The position numbers and the translations under genes were made by a program. From assembly GCA_030762935.1 (NCBI GenBank), contig CM060893.1:12816001-12880000 (forward strand): 64,000 bases of DNA. The letters are read 5' to 3'. The notes under the pieces were generated by a model. It saw only the letters and a program-made list of their open reading frames with translations. It had not been told where the DNA came from and ran no database searches. This stretch comes from Hymenopus coronatus (lineage: Eukaryota > Arthropoda > Insecta > Mantodea > Hymenopodidae). Below are positions 10,758-20,719 of this stretch, piece by piece (the stretch's first letter is position 1; every line of letters starts with the position of its first letter).

Positions 10758-10947
10758 TGCCCTCTGTGGTGTAATGGTATACCATGCTAACTTCATATAC
10801 TCAAGCGGGTTCAAATACAGCGGAGGACAACAGATTTTTTCAGGCGTAAAAATCCTTAGCATGGCTTCTTTTGGAAGGGAAGTAAAGCCTTGGTCTGTGT
10901 CATAGATTTAAGTCACGTAAAAGAACCTCAAGCCTGATAGAACAAAA
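10758..10947 (+). mobile_element. SINE-A, 3'-truncated
   Basis: Head TGCCCTCTGTGGTGTAATGG, then CTTCATATACTCAAGCGGG and GGTTCAAAT (degenerate B box), then GTAAAAATCCTTAGCATGG. It breaks off after AACCTCAAGCCTGATAGAAC in an A-run, missing the last 80 or so bases. Confidence 0.85.
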
Positions 10948-11005
10948 AAAAAATGGTTATTTCCCTCTATTTGACACTTTTATACCCTACTAACTTTATC
11001 TAGAC

Positions 11006-11155
11006 TGCCTGGGTAGTGTGGTGGTAGCGTGTCTGCCTCATATTCAACAGGTCGTAAGTTCAAATCTCGCTTGGGGTGAGTTACCCGGATAAGGTTTTTT
11101 TTTGGGGGGGGGGTTTTCCCTTATCCTGAGAAGACGAATGTTGTGCATTTAATAT
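11006..11155 (+). mobile_element. SINE-B, tRNA-derived
   Basis: Head GCCTGGGTAGTGTGGTGGTA is tRNA-like with an A-box region (GTAGTGTGGTGGTAGCG). A B-box-like AAGTTCAAATCTCG follows, then GGGTGAGTTACCCGGATAAG, a T-run and G-run, and CTTATCCTGAGAAGACGAAT. Four copies of the family occur in this window (11006, 46428, 47305, 48221). Confidence 0.85.
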
Positions 11156-11233
11156 ATAATACATATTTATGAATTTGTCATTGATAGAAAAAGCTGTGAT
11201 TGAATGCTTATATCAAATATTTTTTACTTGCAG

Positions 11234-11418
11234 ATTCTGATGCCTTCAGGGTGCTGGAAACAAAGCAGGACAGTTTGGCTATTAACTTTGTAAAAAGCAG
11301 AAATCAATTGCTTCAGAGTAATTCTTCTAAACCAACATTTCGACTGTATGTTAAGAATGAGAACAGTTTATACTCAGTGTATAACTCGTCGGCGTATGTT
11401 TCATCTCCCAGAAACTGA
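11234..11418 (+). CDS. BAIAP3/UNC13D: BAIAP3/UNC13D-like protein, terminal coding exon
   Basis: Follows TTTTTTACTTGCAG and ends at TGA. The junction codon is GAT. The peptide starts SDAFRVLETKQDSLAINFV and has about 60 residues. UNC13D and BAIAP3 end the same way, with a short helix after C2B of the pattern LL-x-LE-x7-A-x-x-FV. The window holds the last 169 residues of this protein in three exons, with all phases agreeing. The serine- and tyrosine-rich last 30 residues have no recognised motif. Confidence 0.88.
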
Positions 11419-11450
11419 GACATCATTTTTGTATTTATAGTGAATGTGTA

Positions 11451-11456
11451 AATAAA
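11451..11456 (+). terminator. Poly(A) signal of the BAIAP3/UNC13D-like gene
   Basis: AATAAA 33 bases after the stop codon, followed by T-rich sequence. This implies a very short 3' UTR. Confidence 0.7.
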
Positions 11457-11459
11457 TTT

Positions 11460-11850
11460 TTATAGTTCCTTTTTTTAAATTGGCCAACTTGGATTTTTTA
11501 AGGTATTTCATGAAATCCAGAACTTAAGCAGTCACTCATGTAGCACAAATTTGAAGTTCTTGACATCATTCTTATAAACTTTTTTACTTTCTCCATGCTA
11601 TGGCAGGTATAGAAAGTAAAATGCAAAAAATAATTATTAGTTTTCCAATGTTTAGTTCAAAACACACTCCAAAATAATGCCATATGTCCAGTACTTAACA
11701 CATAGGCACAACAGCAAGACATTCTTGGTCCACTATTGCATGACTGACTCAAGTTCTTGAACAATAAGACAACACTCCACTCCATTTTCCTCTCATCCTG
11801 CATTCAGCCAAGCAGCTACCTAATAAAGCATTAGTGAAAATACTACATAT
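11460..11850. other. Intergenic, no recognisable element
   Basis: Sequence downstream of the gene end. A short CTTTCTCCATGCTATGGC to AGAAAGTA stretch near 11587-11616 looks like a much-decayed R1 head. Nothing else was seen. Confidence 0.3.
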
Positions 11851-11854
11851 CATT

Positions 11855-12485
11855 AATGCTGTTATCTGACTGAGATATGTGCCTAGACAATGGAAAGTTG
11901 CAGAAGTTATTATGATTTTAAAGCCAGAGAAGGACCCTAATGATAAAAAGTCATACAGACCTATATCTCTGCTACCACAATTATCTAAAATATTTGAAAC
12001 ATTGCTGCTTAGCCACTTAAAACCTATATTGCAAGATAGAAAACTAATTCCAGATCATCAGTTTCGATTCAGGAGTAAACATTCAACCATTGATCAGGTA
12101 CATAGAATAACTCGAATAATAGAGGAGTCACTGGAAGAAAAGAAAATATGTTGTAGTATATTTCTTGATGTAACCCAAGCTTTTGATAAGGTGTGGATGC
12201 TGGGTTAAATCACAAGTTACAAAGGCATTTTACCAAAACAATACTGTGATATATTACAATCATGTCTCTCAGAGAGGCTGTTTCGAGTTAAACATGGAAG
12301 TGAATATTCAGGCTTCAAGGAAATAAGTGCAGGAGTCCCGCAAAGAAGTGTCCTTGGACCGATATTGTACCTGCTGTATACAAGTGATATCCCACAAAAT
12401 CCAGAAACGACGATGGCCACCTTTGCTGATGATATTGTCGCGATTGCTGTTGAGAGGTGCAAGGATTCACATATGATTTGGAACA
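11855..12485 (+). mobile_element. Jockey-like LINE fragment: reverse transcriptase
   Basis: Clear reverse transcriptase: PRQWKVAEVIMILKPEKDPN, SYRPISLLPQLSKIFE, then HQFRFRSKHSTIDQV, then FLDVTQAFDKVW (first catalytic Asp), a stop, then GVPQRSVLGPILYLLYTSDI and TFADDIVAIAV (FADD catalytic motif). It is broken by a stop at 12206 and ends soon after FADD, at the LTR-like insert. Endonuclease is absent. Dead copy. Confidence 0.88.
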
Positions 12486-12489
12486 TTCT

Positions 12490-13022
12490 TATTTTTGGAC
12501 ACTTTAGGGCTAAATTATATATTCATCTAAATTATGCTATTCTTCTAAATTATACATTTTCTTACGTTTCGCAATATTCCGTAGCGAACGGATGGGCACG
12601 GCTAGTCTATGACGGGATTTTAGCAGCTAACCCCTTCCGCTGGGGGAATTCTATGAGGACTCACAACTCATAAACTTCCTGAGTCCTACGTGCCGATTTA
12701 AGGGATGTGCATCAGATAGAACATCCTGTTATGATCAATTCCATAGGAAATGACTAGCTTCCTATAGGAAATAATTGGCTATATAAAAAGCTGGGACCTC
12801 GGCTTTTCGCGCTCTGGTATAGTCTGGTTTTGACCTGTCTTGACCTGCGTTACGGTCCCTAAATTGGACCCCACCACCGGCAAACATCTTGCGGCAACAG
12901 CCATCTGTCTCTGAAAGGTAAGCTCCATTAGGAGTTTGTTTGTTCTTTACCAAATAAATTGGACCATTACTCTAAATGTCGAGTTGTCTCATTACCATCT
13001 AGTTAAGCCCCCGTCATCACAC
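12490..13022 (+). mobile_element. Candidate solo LTR
   Basis: A block between two LINE fragments with promoter-like features in order: GGCTATATAAAAAGCTGGG (TATA box at about 12780), a GC-richer transcribed-looking stretch, AAATAAATTGG (AATAAA at about 12950), and a CA-rich end. It has no coding frame. I could not fix TG...CA ends or a target duplication, so the solo-LTR reading is inference. Confidence 0.45.
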
Positions 13023-13530
13023 TTTTGTGAGGTGACAATATCATCATTCTAGCTGTTGGAGAAACCAAAGAAGCAGCAATTAATAAGCTTCAAATTGCAA
13101 TAAATGAAGTTAATGCTTGGACTAAAAAGTGGCTTATTAAACTTAATGAAACAAAGTCTACTCATGTTAATTTTACAAATAAAAAAATAAAACACCTACC
13201 TGTGACTATGAACAAACAAATATCCCATATGCAAACCACCAGGCCAAGTATTTGGGCATGACACTTGATGCTAAGTTGAAATGGAAGGCACATGTCAAAA
13301 AGAAAACATAAAATATAGAAAAAAGTATTGGCCCTCAGGAAGACATTCTGAGCTTAATATACAAAATAAATTGCTCCTGTATAAGCAGATATTAAAACCT
13401 GTATTACAGATTTGGTGATGCACCAAGAAAACAAATATAAAAATTGTACAAAATTTTCAAAATAAAATGCTACATGGTATAGTAAATGCACCATGGTACA
13501 TTATGACTAATGATGATACTTTTCAAATCA
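13023..13530 (+). mobile_element. Jockey-like LINE fragment: reverse transcriptase, 3' part
   Basis: Begins at the region homologous to FADD (NIIILAVGETKEAAINKLQI) and continues with NAWTKKWLIKLNETKSTHV and the thumb region in broken frames. It resumes about where the fragment before the LTR-like block stops, but it repeats the FADD-proximal bases. Either one element was split by an insertion with rearrangement, or two copies lie adjacent. Confidence 0.7.
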
Positions 13531-13682
13531 TCATCTTGACTAAATACTAGACCTTGGATATTAGGCGTTATGAATATTTTTTCCTGAAAAAATGAACATA
13601 CCCCAATAATATATGTTCACTTTTCATGTAAAATTACACATTTTATAGAAGTTTTAAAGTGTCTATTATATCCAATTACCTG

Positions 13683-13965
13683 TCACCCTCCGTGGTGTAT
13701 GCTAACTTCATATACCCAAGGTTGCAGGTTCAAACCTGGCGGGATGGATTTTTTCGGACGTAAAAATCCTTAGCATGGCTTCTTCCTTCAGAAGGGAAGT
13801 AAAGCTGTTGTTCCTGTGTTGTAGATTTACAGCACATAGAAGAACTTCAAGCCTGATAGAGAGGCCTCTGAGCAAAATTAAGCAGTCTTTCACGCCCAGT
13901 ATAGAATAGGACACTAAGAGCCATAGCAGTTAAAGAGCATCCATAAATAACACTCCATGTTTTTT
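13683..13965 (+). mobile_element. SINE-A, deleted in the A-box region
   Basis: CACCCTCCGTGGTGTATGCT shows a deletion of the usual AATGGTTACCA part. Then CTTCATATACCCAAGGTTGC, GGTTCAAACC, AAATCCTTAGCATGGCTTC, the GAGAGGCCTCTGAGCAAAAT block and CCATAAATAACACTCC. Confidence 0.88.
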
Positions 13966-15265
13966 TTTCCATATCCAATTACCTATTTCATGGTTTTTAG
14001 GCATAAAAATACATACTTTAAAATTCATGGTTATTAGGCATAAAATGCCCAATTATAATAAATAGAAGTTATAAAACAGTGATGCATTTTAACTTGGAAT
14101 TTGAAACATCATTCTCATTAAATAAACAATACTTGGTCATATGTTTTGAGAACAAACCAATTGTCCTAACATATTAAACAAATAAAGACTTCAAATTGCA
14201 GCCCATGTATGTGAAGTACTGAATGGTGAAAATTTAGGTCTACAACACAAATAAGCAGTTCAAATGTAGCAAAATTTAAGTATGCCCCCATTACTTGTGC
14301 CTGTTGAAAAGTCTTTTCAGAATATAAAATGTTTCTCCCTGTTAAAAGATGCAGTTTAAAACCAGAAATATGGAAAAAGAAAAGTAAACTTCAAATTTGA
14401 GATAAGTATTTTCATAAGTTCACCCTTTTCTTGGAAAAGTTACAATTCCAAAATAGCAGTCCTCTGATTTTGCACCTAACGTAATCATTTAAGTATTCTT
14501 ATAATTGATTATTTTCTTTAGTGGTATACAAAATTTAAATTTTTTCTTACAGAAAGTTGGGTAAATAATTATATTCTTGATTTGTCAGGAAAGCTATTTT
14601 GCTCATAATAGTATAAAATGAAATATTTTTATCAGAAACAGAAAGGAGTAAGTGGCAAGTATTATATGTGCAAGCTCTGTGTGTCTGAAAGAAATGTGAA
14701 TAAGTTTAGTTAAGAAATGACACTTTAGTTGAGGGCGAAGGAAGGTAACCAGTGGCATATCAGAGTTTTCAATGAAGACTTAAAGAAATATACAGTGCAA
14801 CTGTCTAACCTCATTGATTACTTGTCTAATCTAAGTATACTGCGCCATTTTAAGGTAGTGATGGTTGAAATTTCAGTCATTTTCAGTAAAAGTATGCTTT
14901 TATGGGGAGATACTAAATATATGTAATGTTTCAAGTCCTTCAAAATTCTTTGATGTCTGAAAGTTACCTTATTTACGTCAAATTTAAAAGTCTGCGCTGT
15001 TTAAATGCCCCTAAGTACAAGTATTTAAGCTATTTTTCAAGACTTCATTTTCTACAACATATCTGAACGCTCAAATTATAATTCAAACCTCAAAATATAT
15101 ACTACAAATTTGAAACTTTTACTTGATCAATATAAACATAAATATGGTTTTTATTAGAGCATTAATTTTTAAAATAACAAAATAAGGGCAAAATAGTAAA
15201 AGGTTTTGAAATTTTTTTTTATAGTGAACATAGTGGAAACAGAAGGTATCATATTCTATCCAAAA
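13966..15265. other. Intergenic, AT-rich
   Basis: No domain, SINE or R1 recognised. The block near 15235-15300 (CCAAAAATTCAATACCAAGATTTCACCG) is a scrap of R1 head sequence joined to the LINE that follows. Confidence 0.35.
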
Positions 15266-15289
15266 ATTCAATACCAAGATTTCACCGAA

Positions 15290-17183
15290 ACAAGACGTGG
15301 CGTGTAGGATGATTAACCAAGGCACTAAGCTTGGTGACATTTTGGCCAATAGAGAAAGAGAAGGTTCACTGGCCTCAACAAGCAACACTTCTTTTCGGCT
15401 GGTACGATAAACTCCAGTACACAGGCGAGTCCAAAGGCTCGAGTGTTGTACAAGCTGTAGAGCCATAAGCAACACTCCCATAATCCAAAATAGAACGAAT
15501 AAGAGAGCAATGCAGACACAGAAGACATACTCTGCTAGCTCCCCATTGTATCCCACTCAAATTCAAAGCAGATTCAGCGATGAGGTACATTGTTTCCGCA
15601 GGTGCGAGACATGAGGCTTCCAGGTAAGCGACCGATCAAAGAAAAGACCAAGAAATTTGGCAGTGGGGATTAAAGGTAACAAGTTAACCCCAAGAGACAA
15701 AGATGGATCAGCGTGTAAGGTGCACTGCCTACAGAAGTGAACACATACGGTGTTCGATGGTGAAAACAGAAAGTCGCTGTGATCACTCCAGGCAGAAAGT
15801 TTGGTTAAAACTAACTGTATCTGGTGCTCGATGACCAGAATGCTAGTGGATGAGCAGTAAATAGCAAAATCAACATACAGGCAGGCACGAACTGGTAGAG
15901 CACAATACTGTTAATGCAACTGAAAATAAAATGGCATTTAAAATGGAACCCTGCGGAACACCAGTTTCAAGTGTGTGTCTCCTCGAATATATAGTTCCCA
16001 GTTTAATCCGAAAATACCGTTCCCAGAGGAAGTGTTGGAGAAACAAGGGAAGTGCTCCCCTGAAACCCCAAGAATGTAATGTGCACAGGATTCCATGCCT
16101 CCAAGTTGTGTCAAAAGCCTTGTCGATATCAAAGAAAACAACCACTAAGTGCTGGTGCAGCGCAAAGGACTGGGAAATGGCAGTGGCCAAAGAAACGAGA
16201 TAGTCCTATGTCTAGCGATGTGTTCAAAACCCACACTGAAGATCGGACAATAGTTTCTGTTGTACTAGGACCCATAATAAGCGACAGTTTACCATCTGCT
16301 CTAGCAACTTACATAGGCAGCTCGTCAGGGAAATGGAGCGATCCTTCCCTTCCTTGGGAATAGGGATTATAGAAGCCTCATGCCATGAAGTAGGAAGAGT
16401 GTGGTCAGTCCAAATTTTCTTGTAGAGCCGTAGAAGGAAAACCAGAGCACATGGTGCAGCATGACATTGTGAATGTCATCGGGTCCAGGGCAGAATCTAG
16501 GTGCTACCTGAAGCTCTGGCAAAGGAAAGGCTGCATTGTTATCCTCACTGGAACGATTGCAAAAATCCAATGTACACCAGAAATTCCAGGGTGTAATTTC
16601 CAGAACTCGAGACATCTCACAAGAGTTTTGGCAAATGGAGCTGGTAGTGAGACAATGGAGCCGCTGTACAACCCGGTGATAGCAGGAGGAGAGGAATGGC
16701 CCTTAATTTTGTGCACCTTCTGCCAAACTTTAGAGGAAGGCGTGTTGCACGAGATAGAGGAAATTTAAACATTCCAACACGCGACTTTACTTTCCCGAAT
16801 GGTTTTCTCTGCGAGATATTTTAGTTTCTTGAGTGTAATTAAATTTTCCATCGTAGGATGTTGCTTAAGGTGCTGCAGGGCAGTTTTTCGGTCACAAACG
16901 GCTTTTGTGTCGTCCTCCGTGGGGTATTGGTTACCATGCTAACTTCATATACCCAAGGTCACGGGTTCAAACCCGGCAGAGGATAATGGATTTTTTTCAG
17001 GCATAAAAATCCTTAGCATGGCTTCCTTCGGAAGAGAAGTAAAGCTGTGGGTACTGTGTCGTAGATTTACGGAACGTAAAAGAACCTCAAGCCTGATAGA
17101 GAGGCCTCTGAGCAAAATTATCGATCTTTCACGCCCAATATAGAATGGGACACTGAGAATCACAGCAGTTAAAGAGCGTCCAT

Positions 17184-17218
<35 letters not shown>

Positions 17219-17430
17219 AAGAAAGAAAGAAAGAAAGAAAGGCTTTTGCGCAAGTAAATTTCCACCATGCCTCCAGAGGACAGTGGAATAGAACAGCAGG
17301 CGGCTGAGAGGACAGCGTCACTAAAATGAGTGACCATGTCGTCCACTTTGGAAAAGCACCCGTCAGAAAGACAGAAGGACTGTTGAAACAGTTCAATCAG
17401 CTTTCGAAATACACCACTTTGGAGGAGAGG
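15290..17430 (-). mobile_element. Jockey-like LINE, long decayed copy with nested SINE
   Basis: Read on the minus strand from about 17430 down. The pre-RT region has VDDMVTHFSDAVLSAA, then VHKIKGHSSPPAITGL. The RT finger region has DPDDIHNVMLHHVL, and the palm has VVVFFDIDKAFDTTWRHGIL (catalytic Asp) and TGVPQGSILNAILFSVAL. The thumb and connection part reads SRVCLLCLHCSLIRSILDYG, where LDYGSVAYG is typical of jockey elements. A SINE-A is inserted at 16911-17241. Frameshifts are many. This is the longest LINE copy here (about 1.8 kb without the SINE). Confidence 0.88.
16911..17241 (+). mobile_element. SINE-A, full length with A-run and (GAAA)n tail
   Basis: CGTCCTCCGTGGGGTATTGG head, GGTTCAAACC B-box-like element, AAATCCTTAGCATGGCTTCC, GAGAGGCCTCTGAGCAAAAT, TCCATTTAT, then about 27 As and about six GAAA units. 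The long unmutated tail suggests it is young. It lies inside the LINE in opposite orientation, so the LINE is older. Confidence 0.92.
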
Positions 17431-17529
17431 TTTAAAAATAAATAAAAGTAGATAAAAAATTATGGCTTGTAAAACTCGGAATAAGCTCAGCAGAGAAGAG
17501 AGATGGTGGTTAGAGGGGAGTAAATCCAA

Positions 17530-18250
17530 AGTTGTAAACTAGTCCAATTACTTAAGAGTAAGGCTAAATAGCAATGAAAATGGACAGAGCAAAGGAAAAA
17601 GGGGAAATTAGCTCTAAATTGCATAAGAACATGCTTGAAGAAGACACCAAATATGAGAGTAAACTCACTAGAGAGAATATATACAGCAACAGTGAAATCA
17701 AGAATGATGCAGGAATAGAGATTTGGGGGACCAAAAAAAGGTGAGAATGTATAGATCAAATTCAAGGTCATTTTGCAAAATGATATAGGGATTTCCAAGA
17801 ATAGCTCCAAATAGAGTAGCATTAGTTAAATTGGGGAGGAAGGAAATATTCTCTAAGTCTGTTATAGGACACAAGTACCAGCAAAACGGGAAAGAATTTG
17901 GATATATCAACTGAAGGAAATTGGTTGGGATTCAATCAGCAGACAGTAAAGGAACAACAATTATGGAATAAAGTGAAAGCAAGGATAGATGAAATAGGGA
18001 AACAAGAAATAATGGGTAGCTTATGGGATAAGAGTACTTTAATATTATATAGGAATGTTAAGAAAATATGGGGAAGAGAAAAATACATTGCTGTCTGCAA
18101 AAATGGAAAGAGAGGGTCTGGCATGGGTAAGAACAGGAAAAATTTACACTGTGTGCAAAGAAACTTAAGTGTGGAGAGAAAAAAAATATGGAATGAAAAC
18201 TGGGTAAAATTACTACCACAGATAGTGTACTTAGGATCTTAATACTAAAA
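17530..18250 (+). mobile_element. LINE fragment, C-terminal part of ORF2
   Basis: In broken frames the block reads GIEIWGTKKGE, HFCKMILGFPRIAPNRVALV, then after a stop WNKVKARIDEIGKQEIMGSL and IWGREKYIAV. This is the thumb-to-tail region of a non-LTR retrotransposon whose full version ends in a CCHC zinc finger. It belongs to a different family from the adjoining minus-strand jockey copy. Confidence 0.6.
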
Positions 18251-18339
18251 CTGATGAGGTTGTAGGTTATAAAAGTGATAACTAGATTAAGTTGGCAGGG
18301 TAAAAAAAAAAAAGAAAGGAAAAAGAAAAAAGAAGAAAA

Positions 18340-19037
18340 CAATCTGATTCATTTCATTCACATGACTTTCTCTACATATCAGTTACAAATTATTGTTAAA
18401 AAGCTGATGCTTCTATTTACTTCACACTAATCGAGAAAAAATTAGCAGAAAATAGTCTTATTACTTGCTTCCTTGCAAATAGAAGCAAAGTAAGGGAGTA
18501 CCATAGGTTAAAGTGATAGTCAAAAGCTGGTTGCTATGTGACTGATGTTCCTTTGTTTGTATGGACAGGAGTTGACAAATTCCTGTATGAGAAAAGTAAG
18601 TTTTTCAAAGCTGAAACAAAAAACAAGGAATATCTAAAAAAAAATAAAAACTATCAACTCCATGAAAAAAAGTATAGAACATAAATTGTGTATTTTAACG
18701 TGCTCTACATTTTTTGTGTGGTAAGCTTTTGTCTATCTCTTACGGTTTAGCAGTTATACAAAATTCCGTAAAATTGATCCAGAATAAAGTAGTCTTCAGA
18801 GGCTATTCCCAGAAAATTCAAGATATACATTTTATTTGTCAGGTAAATATCTTTAATATATGTTATTTTAATCAAAATCATTAGAGCCATTTTTAACAAA
18901 ATCCAAAATTTTGAAAAATGTTCCATGTAAAGGGTAGTTGTGGTGGGGGGATTTTCTTGAAAATCATCATGTCGCATCCTTGGAAGATACCAAACTTAAA
19001 TACCAAAATATGTACATAGTGCATATAGAGAAAGTGA
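18340..19037 (-). repeat. R1 repeat, copy 5, reverse
   Basis: Reads the reverse complement of R1: AATCTGATTCATTTCATTCA, CATGACTTTCTCTACAT, all middle blocks, then GATGTCGCATCC-like and CTTGGAAGATACCAAACTTA. It then jumps directly to TATGTACATAGTGCATATAG, with about 150 bases of the head side deleted. Confidence 0.85.
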
Positions 19038-19863
19038 GGAGGAAAAAAAAAAGGAAGAAGAAAATGTAAATTAGAGGAAAAGGTACACATACCTAAATAA
19101 CCAGGGTGTTAATTCTATATGATACCAAATTCAGCTACTCCAGGAAAGTAACTATATATGTATGTAGTTAGTAACTGAAAAGATGAAATAAATGATTTAT
19201 CTTCTCATAAAAACGAATCACTAACCTCAGAATGGTTATCTACAGTCTAAATTACCAATTTGCTGTTTTTGTTTTGTCTTTTTTTCCCTAACATTGCCCT
19301 ATAAGAAAACGTGCACAAATAATTCCTATAGAGGGGTACTCTCTTACCTGATGCATAGATAACTGCAGAATATTTTGTGCAGTCTACCAGTTCAAGAAAC
19401 TTTCCCCCATATTTTAGCTTAATTTTGATTTCCAGTTGCATTATAGCTTTTTTTATTGCACAACATTTAAGCTATGCTAATTTCTTACTGGTCAATCATA
19501 GTCTATTCTCATATATTGCAAATAAAAATCAGAAAAAAAGAAGTTAAAGATGTGTGCCCCCTATGCTGGAACCATGTTTTGAAGTGACCACACAAGAACT
19601 ATTATTGAAAACAAAGGAACTTCACTGTTGGCATCCCTAAATAATGCATCTATTGAATGCTAACAACTTTGTGTCAAAGTACAATACAAGAAAAAGTGAA
19701 GCATTAACAAGCTACTCTGCATATTATTCAAATTGGCTGCCTATCTAAGTTTCTCTCTCTTTCAAAGAGAGAGGGAGAGAGAGAATATCTTTCACCAATA
19801 TAAAAAACAATGCTCATCTTCAGTGGCTTTATCGTCGCTGCTTACAATGTCAGTTAATATGTG
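19038..19863. other. Intergenic, no recognisable element
   Basis: AT-rich, with one low-complexity GA/CT stretch (about 19755-19785). Frames at 19247-19441 and 19733-20035 have no recognisable content, and the latter runs into R1. Confidence 0.3.
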
Positions 19864-19866
19864 TTT

Positions 19867-20717
19867 TTTTACTTTCTCTACACGTACTATGTACATAGTG
19901 TATAACGAAGGAATTGTATTGCGCCCAAAAATGCGATACCGAGATTTCAGTGGAAATATATATTTTAGGGTCCCCTGTATAAAAAAAAAAAAAAGCATTT
20001 TCACAAAAAGGTCCGTGTGCGTGTGTACACGATAACTCAGAAACGAAAAGTTGGTAAAATACCAAACTTGGTAATTAAGTTTAGTATCTTCCAGGGATGC
20101 GACACAAAGATTTTGAGAAAAATCCCCCCACCCCAAACTACCCTTTACATGGAACTTTTTGAAAATTTTGATGTTCTCAAAAATGGCTCTAATGATTTTG
20201 ATTAAAATATTGTATATTAAAGTATTTACCTGACAAATAAAATGACAATGCATTTTCTGTGAATACCCTTTGAAGACTGTTTTATTCTGGGTGAATTCTA
20301 TGGAATTTTGCCTAACTGCTAAATCGTAAGAGATGGAAAAAAACTTACACACAAAAAATGTAGAGCACTTTAAAACACACAATTTATGTTATATGCATTT
20401 TTTTCATGGAGTTGATCGTTTTTGAGATATTTCTTGTTTTTGGTTTTAGCTTTAAAAAATTATACATTTCTCATACAGGACTTTGTCAACTACTGTCCAT
20501 ACAAAGGAACTTTAGTCACATAGCAACCAGCTTTTGACTATCACTTTAATCTATGGTACTCCCTTATTTCGCTTCTACTTACAAGGAAGCAAGTAATAAG
20601 ACTATCTCTGCTAATTTTTTTTGATTAGCATTAAGTAACCAGAACAATAAGCTTTTTAACAATAATTTGTTGCAGAGATGTAGAGAAAGTTTCGTGAATG
20701 GAACACATCAGATTTTT
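19867..20717 (+). repeat. R1 repeat, copy 6, full length
   Basis: ACTTTCTCTACACGTACTAT head after a T-run and GGAACACATCAGA tail before a T-run, about 850 bases. A 196-codon minus-strand frame (19792-20382) lies entirely in this repeat. It is a by-product, since the same frame is broken in sister copies. Confidence 0.9.
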
Positions 20718-20719
20718 AA

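Noticed and set aside
11587..11616. CTTTCTCCATG...AGAAAGTA inverted pair as a separate hairpin feature
   Set aside because: Best explained as a decayed R1 head. Too short and too diverged to list as a copy.
16945..17529. 194-codon minus-strand frame
   Set aside because: It fuses antisense SINE-A, a poly-A tail (read as poly-Phe) and a jockey fragment. The length is accidental.
19792..20382. 196-codon minus-strand frame
   Set aside because: Lies wholly within R1 copy 6. The same frame is broken in the other R1 copies, and no known domain is present.
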